Under the pieces are notes generated by a model. That model saw only the letters and a program-made list of their open reading frames with translations. It had not been told where the DNA came from and made no database searches. From Thermotogota bacterium (lineage in GTDB: Bacteria; Thermotogota; Thermotogae; Thermotogales; Thermotogaceae), in the NCBI GenBank assembly GCA_030550515.1, contig JAUQPE010000026.1:1-48801 (forward strand): a stretch of DNA of 48,801 bases, read 5' to 3'. The position numbers and the translations under genes were made by a program. The stretch's first letter is position 1, and every line of letters begins with the position of its first letter. Shown here one piece after another: positions 7,553 to 15,831 of this stretch.

Positions 7553-9826
7553 GTGAGAGTGGAGAAGGTTGTTATAGAAGGCTTTGGTAAGTTCGAGGAT
7601 TTCACGGTTGAGTTCAAAGAAGGCATCAACATCGTCTTCGGTAAAAATTCCACGGGTAAGACAACGCTGGCGAACTTCATAAAGTACTGCCTGACTGGCC
7701 ATTTGGAAAATTTGGAAGACTTCAGACCGTGGCACTCCAGAAAGTTTGGTGGAAAGTTGACGTTGGACGGAAGAGAGTTACTCTTCGGAGAAGGGCGAAT
7801 AGATCCCGACGAGTACTTCTTCACCTCTTTTCTCCCAGAATCAGGAGATCCCTCGTACAATGGTTTCGAGAAGATCATGAAGATTTTGAAGGAACATCGC
7901 TACAACACAGAGACGGCGACTTTCTTCAGAAAGATACTTGAAAGTTCTTTCGAAAGGCTCAGGAGGATGGAGAGGGAGATTGATCTTTCGATAAAGGAGT
8001 TAGAAAAAAAGCTTGGAGCGTGGTATGGGAGGAGGGACGAGCTAAAGAAATTGCTGGTTGAGAGGAATAGGCTCCTCGAAGAACTTGATAACAAGAAGAA
8101 TAGGTTCTCATCCGAGATGCAGAAATTCATGAGAGAAAAAGAAAAGAGACTCGCAGAGATCGACGCCGAGATAGGAAAACTCGAATCGGAACGAGAAGCA
8201 ACACGACGTGAACTTGAGAGGATGCCACATAGACTCATCTCACTTGAAACCTGTAAGGAGATAGAAGATAAGGTGGAGAAACTCGCCTTTTCAAAAGGAA
8301 GAAAGGAAGAGTTAATCGGAGAGATCGAAGTTTTGAACGAGAAACTCGCAGAAACGAGGGAAAAGATCAAGGAATTGATCTCACAGGTCGGAGCGGAAGA
8401 CCTTGAAGGGTTCATGTTGAGGATCGAGAACTTGAAACTGCAAGCGGAAGTTTTGAAGGAAAAAAAGAAGCACGAGTTGAGGGAAATCTTGGAACGCCTA
8501 AAGAAACCGCTGGAAAGCGTAGAAAACGAGTTGAACGAAGTGAACGAAGAGATGGTGAAAGCTGGCGAGGTGTTGGCAAAAGGAGACAAGAAGCTTTCTC
8601 TCTTCAAAGTGCTTCTCCTATCGTCAGCTGCGCTCTCCTTGGTTTCCACTCTGTTTTCCCTGTTTTCGAGCAGGTACTTGTTGATCCTCACCGCGTTGGG
8701 TCTTTCTCTCACAGGTGTGTTTGCTTGGAGGTACTTTTACACGAAGAGAGAGTGCGCGAAGTTGGAAAGGACACTTTCTGAGCTTACGGCAAAGCGTAAA
8801 GACCTGATGGAGAAGCGTTCTGCGATGATTATGGAAATCAAAGGAACCACCGGAGTGGAAGACCTGAACTCTCTCGAAGAACGCCTGAAGAGGGATCTTA
8901 ACTCCGAGTTTTTGCGCAGGCATCCCTATCTGAGTGCCTTTGGGAAAGATCCGGAAAGTGCGATCGACGCGCTGGAGAGGAGATTGAACGAGCTCTTGAT
9001 GAGTAAAGAAACCATTGAGGCTGCGCTGTTGGAGAAAAACAGGGCCGTCGAGGAGCTAGAAAGCTTCATGAACCGTGTGGGAAAAGAGGTGAAAAGCGCG
9101 CTCACGGAGATGGGGTTCGTCAGCGTCGAAGATATGAAGGAAGCGGTTGAAGTTTACAGAAGAAGAGAGGCGTTGGAGGAGAAGCTGAGAGAGATAGAAA
9201 AGCGTTTGCAAGCGTTGATGAAAGAAAGGGAAGAAATTGAGCAAAGAGTTTCTTCGGTTGAATTAGATTCGTTGAAGCGGGACATAGAATTCTTGAAACG
9301 AAAGGTCGAAGAGATGCGCCTCGATAGATTGGAGGAACCTTGGGACGTCCTGGAGGAATTGTACAGGAAGAAGGTTGAGTACGCCTTGGTTTCGGAAAAG
9401 ATCGGTCACATTCCACTTCTGAAGGATAAGGCGAAGAAACTTTTAGAGGAATTCCTCGAAGGGTACACGAAAGAGATAGAGATCGGTTTAATCGAAGGTT
9501 ACAAGCACTTCTTTGGAGCGGTGGTGAACTTCAAAGTTCACCCGGATTTGAAGGTTAGAATTAGAGGTTACGAAGACAGAGAACTCTCCCGAACGATGAG
9601 CAAGTCCTGTCTCACGTTGATTGCCTTCCTTCTGAAAAAGAACGTCTCAGAATTGCTGGAAGTGAATTACCCCTTCATAATTGACAACAGCTTCGTAGAT
9701 CTCGACGATGAAAGAGTGGAAAAGGTTTGGGAGTATTTGGTCGAGGTCGCCAGAAAACGTCAAGTGATATTCTTCACGAGCGACAAGAGATTCTTGAAAA
9801 AAGATCCGATAGTTGTGCTTTCCTGA
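7553..9826 (+). CDS. YhaN/SMC-like AAA ATPase with internal coiled coils and membrane segments
   Basis: ABC-type ATPase of the Rad50/SbcC/YhaN kind. Walker A GKNSTGKTT at residues 30-38; two long coiled-coil arms at about 130-345 and 395-590; between them a hydrophobic double span (about 350-395, LSLFKVLLLSSAAL to ALGLSLTGVFAWRYFY) that would put the hinge tip in the membrane, as in YhaN-type proteins (COG4717). The C-terminal lobe has the signature-like ELSRTMSKSC and a Walker B/D-loop YPFIIDNSFVDLDDERV near residue 705. GTG start with GGGGAGAT upstream. 757 residues. Known relatives act on DNA or membranes with an SbcD-type nuclease, but no nuclease is adjacent here. Role inferred only. Confidence 0.85.
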   Translation: MRVEKVVIEGFGKFEDFTVEFKEGINIVFGKNSTGKTTLANFIKYCLTGHLENLEDFRPWHSRKFGGKLTLDGRELLFGEGRIDPDEYFFTSFLPESGDPSYNGFEKIMKILKEHRYNTETATFFRKILESSFERLRRMEREIDLSIKELEKKLGAWYGRRDELKKLLVERNRLLEELDNKKNRFSSEMQKFMREKEKRLAEIDAEIGKLESEREATRRELERMPHRLISLETCKEIEDKVEKLAFSKGRKEELIGEIEVLNEKLAETREKIKELISQVGAEDLEGFMLRIENLKLQAEVLKEKKKHELREILERLKKPLESVENELNEVNEEMVKAGEVLAKGDKKLSLFKVLLLSSAALSLVSTLFSLFSSRYLLILTALGLSLTGVFAWRYFYTKRECAKLERTLSELTAKRKDLMEKRSAMIMEIKGTTGVEDLNSLEERLKRDLNSEFLRRHPYLSAFGKDPESAIDALERRLNELLMSKETIEAALLEKNRAVEELESFMNRVGKEVKSALTEMGFVSVEDMKEAVEVYRRREALEEKLREIEKRLQALMKEREEIEQRVSSVELDSLKRDIEFLKRKVEEMRLDRLEEPWDVLEELYRKKVEYALVSEKIGHIPLLKDKAKKLLEEFLEGYTKEIEIGLIEGYKHFFGAVVNFKVHPDLKVRIRGYEDRELSRTMSKSCLTLIAFLLKKNVSELLEVNYPFIIDNSFVDLDDERVEKVWEYLVEVARKRQVIFFTSDKRFLKKDPIVVLS

Positions 9827-9864
9827 CAAATTCCCCCCTTCTCTCAACGATGCGTTCGGCATCC

Positions 9865-9893
9865 TTGGTTTTCGAAAAGTGATAAGATAATAA
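9865..9893 (+). promoter_or_regulatory. Probable promoter of the AllA-family gene
   Basis: TTGGTT at 9865-9870, a 17-base spacer, and TAATAA at 9888-9893 (part of the longer run GATAATAATGATATT). It lies 27 bases before the chosen start codon. Moderate match to a sigma-A promoter. Confidence 0.5.
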
Positions 9894-9919
9894 TGATATT
9901 ACATTTAGGGGGGATGACC

Positions 9920-10417
9920 ATGGAACTGGTTCGTTTGAAAGTGGAGGAGTTAACCCAAGAAAAATTCTCTCCCTACGGTTGCGTCCTGGATGTCGGGAAA
10001 CTCAACCCGAGAATGAGAGAGGACATCTTCACGTTCTGGGATGGCCTGGCTAGGATGAGGGTTGAGGGTGAACTCACCGTCGGATACCTCAGGGTGTTCA
10101 AGAGACCCCCAGAGTTCAGCAAACTCGAAAGGCACGTGAAGACTGAAGAAATATTCTTTGCGATCGACAAGCCTGTCGTCGCTTTGGTTGGTGTCCCCAC
10201 ACCCCATCAAGATCATCCCGATCCGTCCACTGTGAAAGCCTTCTACGTGAAGCCAGGTAAGGGCGTACTCTTGAAGGAAGGTACTTGGCATTGGATACCC
10301 TTTCCGTTGGAAGAGAGTGCTGACCTTCTTGTCCTGTTCAAAAGTGGAACGGTAGACAATGACTTAACGATAGAGGATCTAGCAGAAAAGGGCGTGACCT
10401 TCAAGATAGAAATCTGA
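9920..10417 (+). CDS. Ureidoglycolate lyase (AllA)-family protein
   Basis: Cupin-fold protein of the COG3194/AllA family; the founding member splits ureidoglycolate to glyoxylate and urea. The supporting pattern is EELTQEKFSPYG at the start, ERHVKTEEIFFAI, and KGTW-type motif LLKEGTWHWIPFP near residue 120. Length about 165, normal. Upstream in-frame ATGs at 9893 and 9914 are less likely than 9920, which sits seven bases after AGGGGG. No other allantoin-degradation gene is visible, and the gene lies directly upstream of a sugar-type ABC transporter, so the substrate may instead be a small carbohydrate or acid. Function beyond the family is uncertain. Confidence 0.75.
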   Translation: MELVRLKVEELTQEKFSPYGCVLDVGKLNPRMREDIFTFWDGLARMRVEGELTVGYLRVFKRPPEFSKLERHVKTEEIFFAIDKPVVALVGVPTPHQDHPDPSTVKAFYVKPGKGVLLKEGTWHWIPFPLEESADLLVLFKSGTVDNDLTIEDLAEKGVTFKIEI

Positions 10418-10451
10418 GCGAACCTTGCCGCAAGGCTGAGAAAAGTTTCAC

Positions 10452-10482
10452 TTGACAGGGTGTAATGTTATAATGTTATAAT
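10452..10482 (+). promoter_or_regulatory. Promoter of the ribose-type transporter operon
   Basis: Consensus TTGACA at 10452-10457 and two overlapping perfect TATAAT boxes at 10469-10474 and 10477-10482. The second gives a 19-base spacer, somewhat long; the first is too close. The tandem TATAATGTTATAAT could give alternative start sites. It is 25 bases from the binding-protein start codon. Confidence 0.65.
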
Positions 10483-10506
10483 AAACCATGCGGGGGGTGA
10501 GTACGT

Positions 10507-11940
10507 ATGAGAAAAGCCTGGCTGGTTGTTGTTTTCCTGTTGCTGATTGGTGTGGTGTTGACGGCCCAGCCAAAGTGGTTCCAGGACTTCGTGAAGGCTC
10601 GTCCCGGTCTCGATCGCGAAGCGCTGAGGGCAGAGTTGGCTAAGACTTACGCAAACGCAAAACCAGGTGAAAGATTCGCAATTGGTTACATAACGTGGGG
10701 ACTTGCACAGGAATACCTCATGATCTGTTGGCAAGCCGTTGAACAAGCTTGTCGTCAGCTCGGTCTGGACTTCATCGGAGCCGTTGCCGAAACGGATGCT
10801 GCGTGGATAGAGACCACCCAAAACATGATCGCTGCCGGTGCGAAGGCCATCATCTACAATTGTCCTTCCGCCGCCGTGATGCCTGAGCTCGTCAGAATCT
10901 GCAACGAAAATCGCGTCTTCATGGCAACATTCTTCGGTTACACGGGTGACTTCCTACCGGGAGACCTCGGACCTTATTGGGTGATAGACAACACACCACT
11001 TTCAGACGAGCAAACGTATTTCCCACTCATGATACTGTTCGAGAAGATGAGGCGCGATGGCAAGACAAAACTCCTGCATCACCAAGCTTCTAAGACAGTC
11101 GCCACCGTTTCCACAGTTTACATAAACCTCGGTGTCTACATGGCGTGGAAGCACTACCCTGAGATCCAGATCCTTGGCCATCAGTACGGCGAATGGACGT
11201 ATGAGGGTGGTAGAAAGGCAGCACTCGCATCTCTCGCCGTGCGCAGAGACTACGAGGCGTTGTGGGGTGCAAACGACTCTCAAACGATGGGAGCCCTCAG
11301 GGTCCTGGAGGAACACGGTTTGAAAGTAGGACCGTACACGGCTTCCAGAGATATGGAGTACAGCACAGCGCTTGAGATACTAAAGGGTAACTTCCTGTGC
11401 ACTTCCGGATTCGACATACCTTACTTTGCAGGAAGAATGGTCCCGATGTTGTACGACATGTGTGTTGGTGCGTGGTATCCTCTCCCCGAAGAGATGATTC
11501 AGGCACCGAGGTTGACCGTCTACGGAAGGCTCGAGGAGATTGAACCTCTCGCTAGAGCGGCTGGGATTATAGACCATCCGAGTTTCGCGATGGCCGACCC
11601 GAAGGAGTACTTCGACAAGATTCTCGTCGAAATGAAGAAGAAGGAACCCAATTACCCGTTCGATTTCAGGCTCATGTCTCATGCCAAGTGCAAAGAACTT
11701 GGACTCACTTACGACAAACACGCTGGTGCTGAGAAGTTCGGAATCAAGCACCTCGGCCGTTTCGATTACTACTACCCCGTCTTGAGCCCGAGATTCGGTG
11801 GGAGTTTTGAAGCTTTCAGGGCACACGTAGCAGCTCTTCACAAATACTTCCTGGATTTCAGCTGGGCGGACACCTGGAAACAGGCAGAGGAATACTCCAA
11901 GAGGTTCCCACCTGAGCTCAAAGTGGAACCTGTGTGGTGA
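10507..11940 (+). CDS. Periplasmic sugar-binding protein, type I (RbsB-like), enlarged
   Basis: Receptor of a ribose-type (CUT2) ABC importer. Signal peptide at residues 1-20 (KAWLVVVFLLLIGVVLTAQ). The two-lobe fold is suggested by AIGYITWGLAQEY, AGAKAIIYNCPSA, and YEALWGANDSQTMGALRVLEEHG, the last being the typical end of lobe 2 where the effector protein looks up a variable number of substrates. 477 residues, well beyond the usual 310-340 of RbsB-type proteins; the extra sequence is mostly the last 120 residues, rich in Tyr, Phe and His. Starts seven bases after GGGGGGTGA. Followed by a hairpin and then the ATPase. Ligand unknown. Confidence 0.88.
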   Translation: MRKAWLVVVFLLLIGVVLTAQPKWFQDFVKARPGLDREALRAELAKTYANAKPGERFAIGYITWGLAQEYLMICWQAVEQACRQLGLDFIGAVAETDAAWIETTQNMIAAGAKAIIYNCPSAAVMPELVRICNENRVFMATFFGYTGDFLPGDLGPYWVIDNTPLSDEQTYFPLMILFEKMRRDGKTKLLHHQASKTVATVSTVYINLGVYMAWKHYPEIQILGHQYGEWTYEGGRKAALASLAVRRDYEALWGANDSQTMGALRVLEEHGLKVGPYTASRDMEYSTALEILKGNFLCTSGFDIPYFAGRMVPMLYDMCVGAWYPLPEEMIQAPRLTVYGRLEEIEPLARAAGIIDHPSFAMADPKEYFDKILVEMKKKEPNYPFDFRLMSHAKCKELGLTYDKHAGAEKFGIKHLGRFDYYYPVLSPRFGGSFEAFRAHVAALHKYFLDFSWADTWKQAEEYSKRFPPELKVEPVW

Positions 11941-11950
11941 GGAAACTCAG

Positions 11951-11978
11951 AAGGGACCCCATTCCTGTGGGGTCCCTT
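11951..11978 (+). terminator. Hairpin between binding-protein and ATPase genes (attenuator/stabiliser)
   Basis: Perfect 11-base stem AAGGGACCCCA / TGGGGTCCCTT with a six-base loop, ten bases after the stop codon. No T-run follows (CGTTATCGG), so it probably stabilises the binding-protein message or reduces readthrough rather than ending all transcription. Confidence 0.7.
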
Positions 11979-12000
11979 CGTTATCGGAGGATGGTGTGAG

Positions 12001-13539
12001 ATGGCCTCAGAGAAGATCCCCTTGCTGGAATTAAAGGGTGTGAACAAGACGTTCAACGGTGTCGTTCGCGCCCTCATCGACGTTAACATCTGCCTGTATC
12101 CGGGTGAGATCCTTGGAATCGTGGGTGAGAACGGAGCAGGAAAATCTACACTGATGAAGATCCTCGCTGGTGTTCTCCCCCCAGATAGTGGTGAGATGTA
12201 CTTCTTCGGCACAAAGGTACCGTTCCCGAGGAATCCAAGAGAGGCGGCTTCACGAGGGATCGCTTTGGTACCCCAAGAGAAAGGTGTGATACCTCACCTG
12301 AAGGTTTACCAGTTCTTGATGTTGGGAAACGAAGATTGTTTCTCCAGTTTCGGAAGGTTGAAGATCGGAGAGATGAGAAAGACAGCAGAAAAGATTTTGA
12401 GCGAACTCAACATAGAATGCGACACAAACACTTACATGTACGAGTTACCTTTGCCAGTTCAAAAACTCGTGGAGATAGCGAAGGCCATCCTTACCATCAG
12501 GGTGAGATGCAAAGATACCAGGATCACCCCTGTGGTGATCCTCGACGAACCAACAGCCCCCCTCGCTGTCGAACACCGAAAACACTTGTTCGAATTCATG
12601 ACTAAAGCAAAAGAACACACTTCGTTTGTGTTCGTGTCACACATCATCCCGGAGATCCTGGGGTTCGCCGATAGGATATACGTGCTCCGCGATGGTAGGG
12701 TGGTCGTCTCGCACAACTTAAGAGAGGAGAAACTATCAGAAGAGGACATATTTAGAGAGATCGTTGGAAGGAGCTCTTCGGAGTTTTTGAAGAGGAGGGA
12801 ATCCGTTACCCGAGAAACACCATGGAGGGTGTTGCTCAGCGTTAGGAATTTAAGTAAGAGAGGTTCTTACTACAACGTATCTTTCGATCTACACGAAGGG
12901 GAATGCCTTGGATTGTTTGGAACGGCGGGATCTGGAAAGGCAGAAATAATCAAAACCCTCGCGGGTATCATGGATTTCGATGAGGGTGAGATCGTCTTCG
13001 ACGGGCGACCTTTGAAGAAGGGTGAACCACCTTACGCGAGGTTGAAGAGAGGAATAGGGTATTTCTCAGGAGAGACTGGCAAAGAGCTCTTCTTGAACTG
13101 GTCCATAGCCAGGAACTTGTCCATCCTCAACCTGGAGAAGGTGATCGGACTGGGGGGTGTGATCCTCAACTCAAAAAAAGAAGAGGAGATTGCAGAGAAG
13201 GTGATGAAGACGTTGAAGATAAAGGCGCCATCCCCGAGGGCGGAGTGCTATTCTCTCAGTGGTGGTAACAAGCAGAAAGTTTCGGTCGGCAAGTGGATGG
13301 AGCGAAAACCCAGGTTACTCTTGCTAGAGGATCCCACCATAGGGATAGACGTGGGTGCGAGGGAAGACATATACGAAGCCCTATTGGAGATGAAGAAGAA
13401 CGGGATCTCCATGGTGTTGGTCAGCGACGATCCAAAGGAATACGTTCTGCTCTGCGATAGGATCCTTTACATAAAGGGAGGGCGCATTGAGAAGACGGTC
13501 ACCCCGGAAGAGTTGGAGAAAATCCTGAGGGAGGAGTAG
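12001..13539 (+). CDS. Sugar ABC transporter, double ATP-binding protein (RbsA type)
   Basis: Single polypeptide with two ABC domains that energises the CUT2 importer. Domain 1 has Walker A GENGAGKST near residue 41 and Walker B VVILDEPTAPL; domain 2 has a weaker Walker A (GTAGSGKAE, Ala in place of the usual Thr/Ser) near residue 308 and a standard signature SLSGGNKQKVSVGKWM. In domain 1 the signature position reads LPLPVQKLVEIAKAI, lacking the LSxGxxQ pattern. 512 residues, normal for RbsA. ATG with GGAGGATGGTG upstream; six bases to the permease gene. Confidence 0.92.
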   Translation: MASEKIPLLELKGVNKTFNGVVRALIDVNICLYPGEILGIVGENGAGKSTLMKILAGVLPPDSGEMYFFGTKVPFPRNPREAASRGIALVPQEKGVIPHLKVYQFLMLGNEDCFSSFGRLKIGEMRKTAEKILSELNIECDTNTYMYELPLPVQKLVEIAKAILTIRVRCKDTRITPVVILDEPTAPLAVEHRKHLFEFMTKAKEHTSFVFVSHIIPEILGFADRIYVLRDGRVVVSHNLREEKLSEEDIFREIVGRSSSEFLKRRESVTRETPWRVLLSVRNLSKRGSYYNVSFDLHEGECLGLFGTAGSGKAEIIKTLAGIMDFDEGEIVFDGRPLKKGEPPYARLKRGIGYFSGETGKELFLNWSIARNLSILNLEKVIGLGGVILNSKKEEEIAEKVMKTLKIKAPSPRAECYSLSGGNKQKVSVGKWMERKPRLLLLEDPTIGIDVGAREDIYEALLEMKKNGISMVLVSDDPKEYVLLCDRILYIKGGRIEKTVTPEELEKILREE

Positions 13540-13544
13540 CAGAA

Positions 13545-14483
13545 ATGAGGGTTTTTTTGAGGATCTTCAGGGAAAATTTCGTGATCTTTGTGCTCTTGGC
13601 ACTTTTGGTCCTCTTCAGTATCATCTATCCCCAGAAGTTTTGGTCACCGGTGAACATCTCCGCGATCTTCAGACAGTTCCTGAGACTTTCTCTGTTCGCA
13701 CTCGGCCCGACAATGGTGGTCACGACGGGATCCATGGACCTCACCTACGTGGGTATCTGGATGCTCGGAGGAGTCCTCACCTGGTACCTCCACCCAAAGC
13801 TTGGAAGCCTTGCAATACTCGTCTATCCCCTGCTTGGACTGGCTACCGGCCTTCTCACAGGACTGGTACAAGTGAAAGCCAAAATACCTTCCTTCATACT
13901 GACCCTGAGCGTGACGGTGAGCTATTGGGGGTTAACCGCTTGGTTGTCCGGTGGATACCCCAGGATGGTGAGAGGCTATAGGTTCATCACGACTTCCCTT
14001 TCACCCTACGTGCCGACAGCGCTTGTCTTAGCGATTCCGATAATGGCTGCCGCGATATTCATCATGAAGGGCACGAAGGTAGGAACGTACTTGTACGCAA
14101 TTGGATCCAACGAAGAGGGTGCCGAGTTGAGTGGGATCGATACGAGGAAATACAAAGTACTCGCCTTCACCTTGAGTGGTTTGTTCACGGGGGTGGGTCT
14201 GATCATCTTGTTTCCGCTCCTTGGAGGTGCCGCACCCACAGAACTGAGACTTGGGAACTTGGTTGAACCACTCATCGCGATCGTGCTTGGAGGAACCCCT
14301 CTGGTCGGTGGAAGCGGTGGGCCAGAAAAAACCCTACTTGGAGCCCTCACTTTCGCCGTCATCCAACGAGGCCTAGGTCTTGCCTTCCTGAGGCCAGAGC
14401 TGGTGAACTTACTCCTTGGTTTCATCGTGCTGGGCGCTATATTCGTTGGGACGAGGAAGCTGAAGGGGATGATTGTCACATGA
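13545..14483 (+). CDS. Sugar ABC transporter permease (RbsC type), first copy
   Basis: Membrane subunit of the CUT2 importer. 312 residues with eight or more hydrophobic segments. The family signatures are visible: GPTMVVTTGSMDLTYVG near residue 55, YAIGSNEEGAELSGIDTRKYKV near 185-205, and GNLVEPLIAIVLGGTPLVGGSGGPEKTLLGA near 250. The stop overlaps the next permease by four bases (ATGA), so equal synthesis of the two is expected. The two are related but distinct, implying a heterodimeric channel. Confidence 0.9.
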   Translation: MRVFLRIFRENFVIFVLLALLVLFSIIYPQKFWSPVNISAIFRQFLRLSLFALGPTMVVTTGSMDLTYVGIWMLGGVLTWYLHPKLGSLAILVYPLLGLATGLLTGLVQVKAKIPSFILTLSVTVSYWGLTAWLSGGYPRMVRGYRFITTSLSPYVPTALVLAIPIMAAAIFIMKGTKVGTYLYAIGSNEEGAELSGIDTRKYKVLAFTLSGLFTGVGLIILFPLLGGAAPTELRLGNLVEPLIAIVLGGTPLVGGSGGPEKTLLGALTFAVIQRGLGLAFLRPELVNLLLGFIVLGAIFVGTRKLKGMIVT

Positions 14484-15433
14484 AAGTGACGTTTGTTGCT
14501 TGGTTTCGCAAAAATGTTTCCGTTGTTTCCTCTTTGGCGGCCACCGTCCTCATCATACTCGTCTTCCAAGCCATGAACCCAGCCTTCCTGAGCTACAACG
14601 GGTTGAGAGCCCTGATCTACGCGATGTCTTATTTCTTGATAGTAGCCTGCGGTCTGACTTTCGTGATCATGATGGGTTCTTTCGATTTCTCCGTGGTGAG
14701 TTTGTTGAAGCTCTCGGCGCTGTTCTGCGTGGTCTTCATGGACAGGTATGGGCTTTTGGTGATTCCCCTGGCCATCTCATTGACCACCGCCTTTGGTTTC
14801 CTCAACGGGTTGTTAGTGGCGAAGTTTCATGTGCCGTCTTTCATGGCTACGCTGGGCGTCTCCATAGTGGTGGAAGGGATCGTCCTCTACTTCTCGAAAG
14901 GCAAGCTCTTTTTGACTTACAATGAGGCCTTCAGAGCCCTCGCGATAAAGGAGATATTTGGGCTTCCCGCCATCTTCTATTGGGCCATGGGGATATGGGT
15001 GTTGAGTGTTTTTCTTGCTTTATACACCCCTTTTGGACGCAAGACTTACGCGGTGGGATCAAATTTGGTGGCAGCGGAACTGTCAGGAGTTAACATTGTA
15101 TTCCACCGAACGTTGGTTTTCACTTTGAGTGGTCTCTACGCTGGTGTGGCGGGTGTTCTGTACATGGCACAACTTGGTGGTGGATCAGTTCAACTTGGAA
15201 GTGACCTCTCCGTTCCCCTCTTCGCGAGCATAGTGGCCGGTGGCACGGCACTCACCGGTGGAGTGGGAGGGCCACACCGCACACTGCTCGGTGTGATCAT
15301 CATCACGTGGACACAAACGGGACTCCAGATGATGGCCATAGGTAGAGACATCCAGATGGTGATCTTCGGGATCGTGGCGATCATCTTGGCAGCGGCAACC
15401 GTCGACAGGAAGAAAATAAGGATGGTGAAGTGA
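14480..15433 (+). CDS. Sugar ABC transporter permease (RbsC type), second copy
   Basis: Partner of the preceding permease, 317 residues. Contains GLTFVIMMGSFDFSVVS near residue 60, YAVGSNLVAAELSGVNIVF near 195 and SIVAGGTALTGGVGGPHRTLLG near 250, the same landmarks as the first copy. Start overlaps the upstream stop by four bases. Ends the operon; no regulator gene is linked. No plus-strand terminator with a T-run is seen after it. Confidence 0.9.
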   Translation: MKVTFVAWFRKNVSVVSSLAATVLIILVFQAMNPAFLSYNGLRALIYAMSYFLIVACGLTFVIMMGSFDFSVVSLLKLSALFCVVFMDRYGLLVIPLAISLTTAFGFLNGLLVAKFHVPSFMATLGVSIVVEGIVLYFSKGKLFLTYNEAFRALAIKEIFGLPAIFYWAMGIWVLSVFLALYTPFGRKTYAVGSNLVAAELSGVNIVFHRTLVFTLSGLYAGVAGVLYMAQLGGGSVQLGSDLSVPLFASIVAGGTALTGGVGGPHRTLLGVIIITWTQTGLQMMAIGRDIQMVIFGIVAIILAAATVDRKKIRMVK

Positions 15434-15498
15434 AAGGCACCTGACTTCAAGTCTGTTCAAGCGGAGGGGCTCGTCCTTTCCCATCGACACTCATGATC

Positions 15499-15534
15499 AA
15501 AAAAAGAGAAACCGGGGACATCCCCGGTTTCTCT
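15499..15534 (-). terminator. Terminator of the initiator tRNA gene
   Basis: Read on the minus strand, the stem AGAGAAACCGGGG / CCCCGGTTTCTCT is followed directly by seven T residues. Twelve to thirteen base pairs with a four-base loop. On the plus strand there is no T-run, so it serves the tRNA on the minus strand; it could still slow plus-strand readthrough from the permease gene. Confidence 0.85.
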
Positions 15535-15551
15535 CCGCAACTTGGGAGGGC

Positions 15552-15628
<77 letters not shown>

Positions 15629-15647
15629 CCCAATAGTCCGTTATTTA

Positions 15648-15676
15648 AATATATCACCCCCTCCACTGGTTGTCAA
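15648..15676 (-). promoter_or_regulatory. Promoter of the initiator tRNA
   Basis: Minus strand: perfect TTGACA (15676-15671), 17-base spacer, TATATT (15653-15648), about 20 bases upstream of the tRNA 5' end. Strong sigma-A-type match. Confidence 0.8.
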
Positions 15677-15733
15677 GTTCAATCAAGTGAGGTTAATCTA
15701 AGTCGTTTAAGGGGATTTTTAAGCGATCACCAG

Positions 15734-15809
15734 GTGTTTTTTGAGTAATTTTTTGGCGTCCACTTAAGAACTTGTCGTTTAAATTACCCGTGAGTACCTC
15801 AAAAAACAC
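15734..15809. repeat. Widely spaced inverted repeat and direct repeat before the secretin-module cluster
   Basis: GTGTTTTTTGAG (15734-15745) is exactly inverted as CTCAAAAAACAC (15798-15809). A nine-base direct repeat GTCGTTTAA occurs at 15702-15710 and 15774-15782. The second arm ends 22 bases before the first start codon and just before the ribosome binding site GAGGAGGGG, so folding would create a 52-base loop in the leader or, as DNA, a pair of regulator sites. The roughly 400-base gap from 15434 to 15831 otherwise holds the tRNA gene and its signals. Confidence 0.6.
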
Positions 15810-15831
15810 TTCAGTGTGAGGAGGGGTTAGT

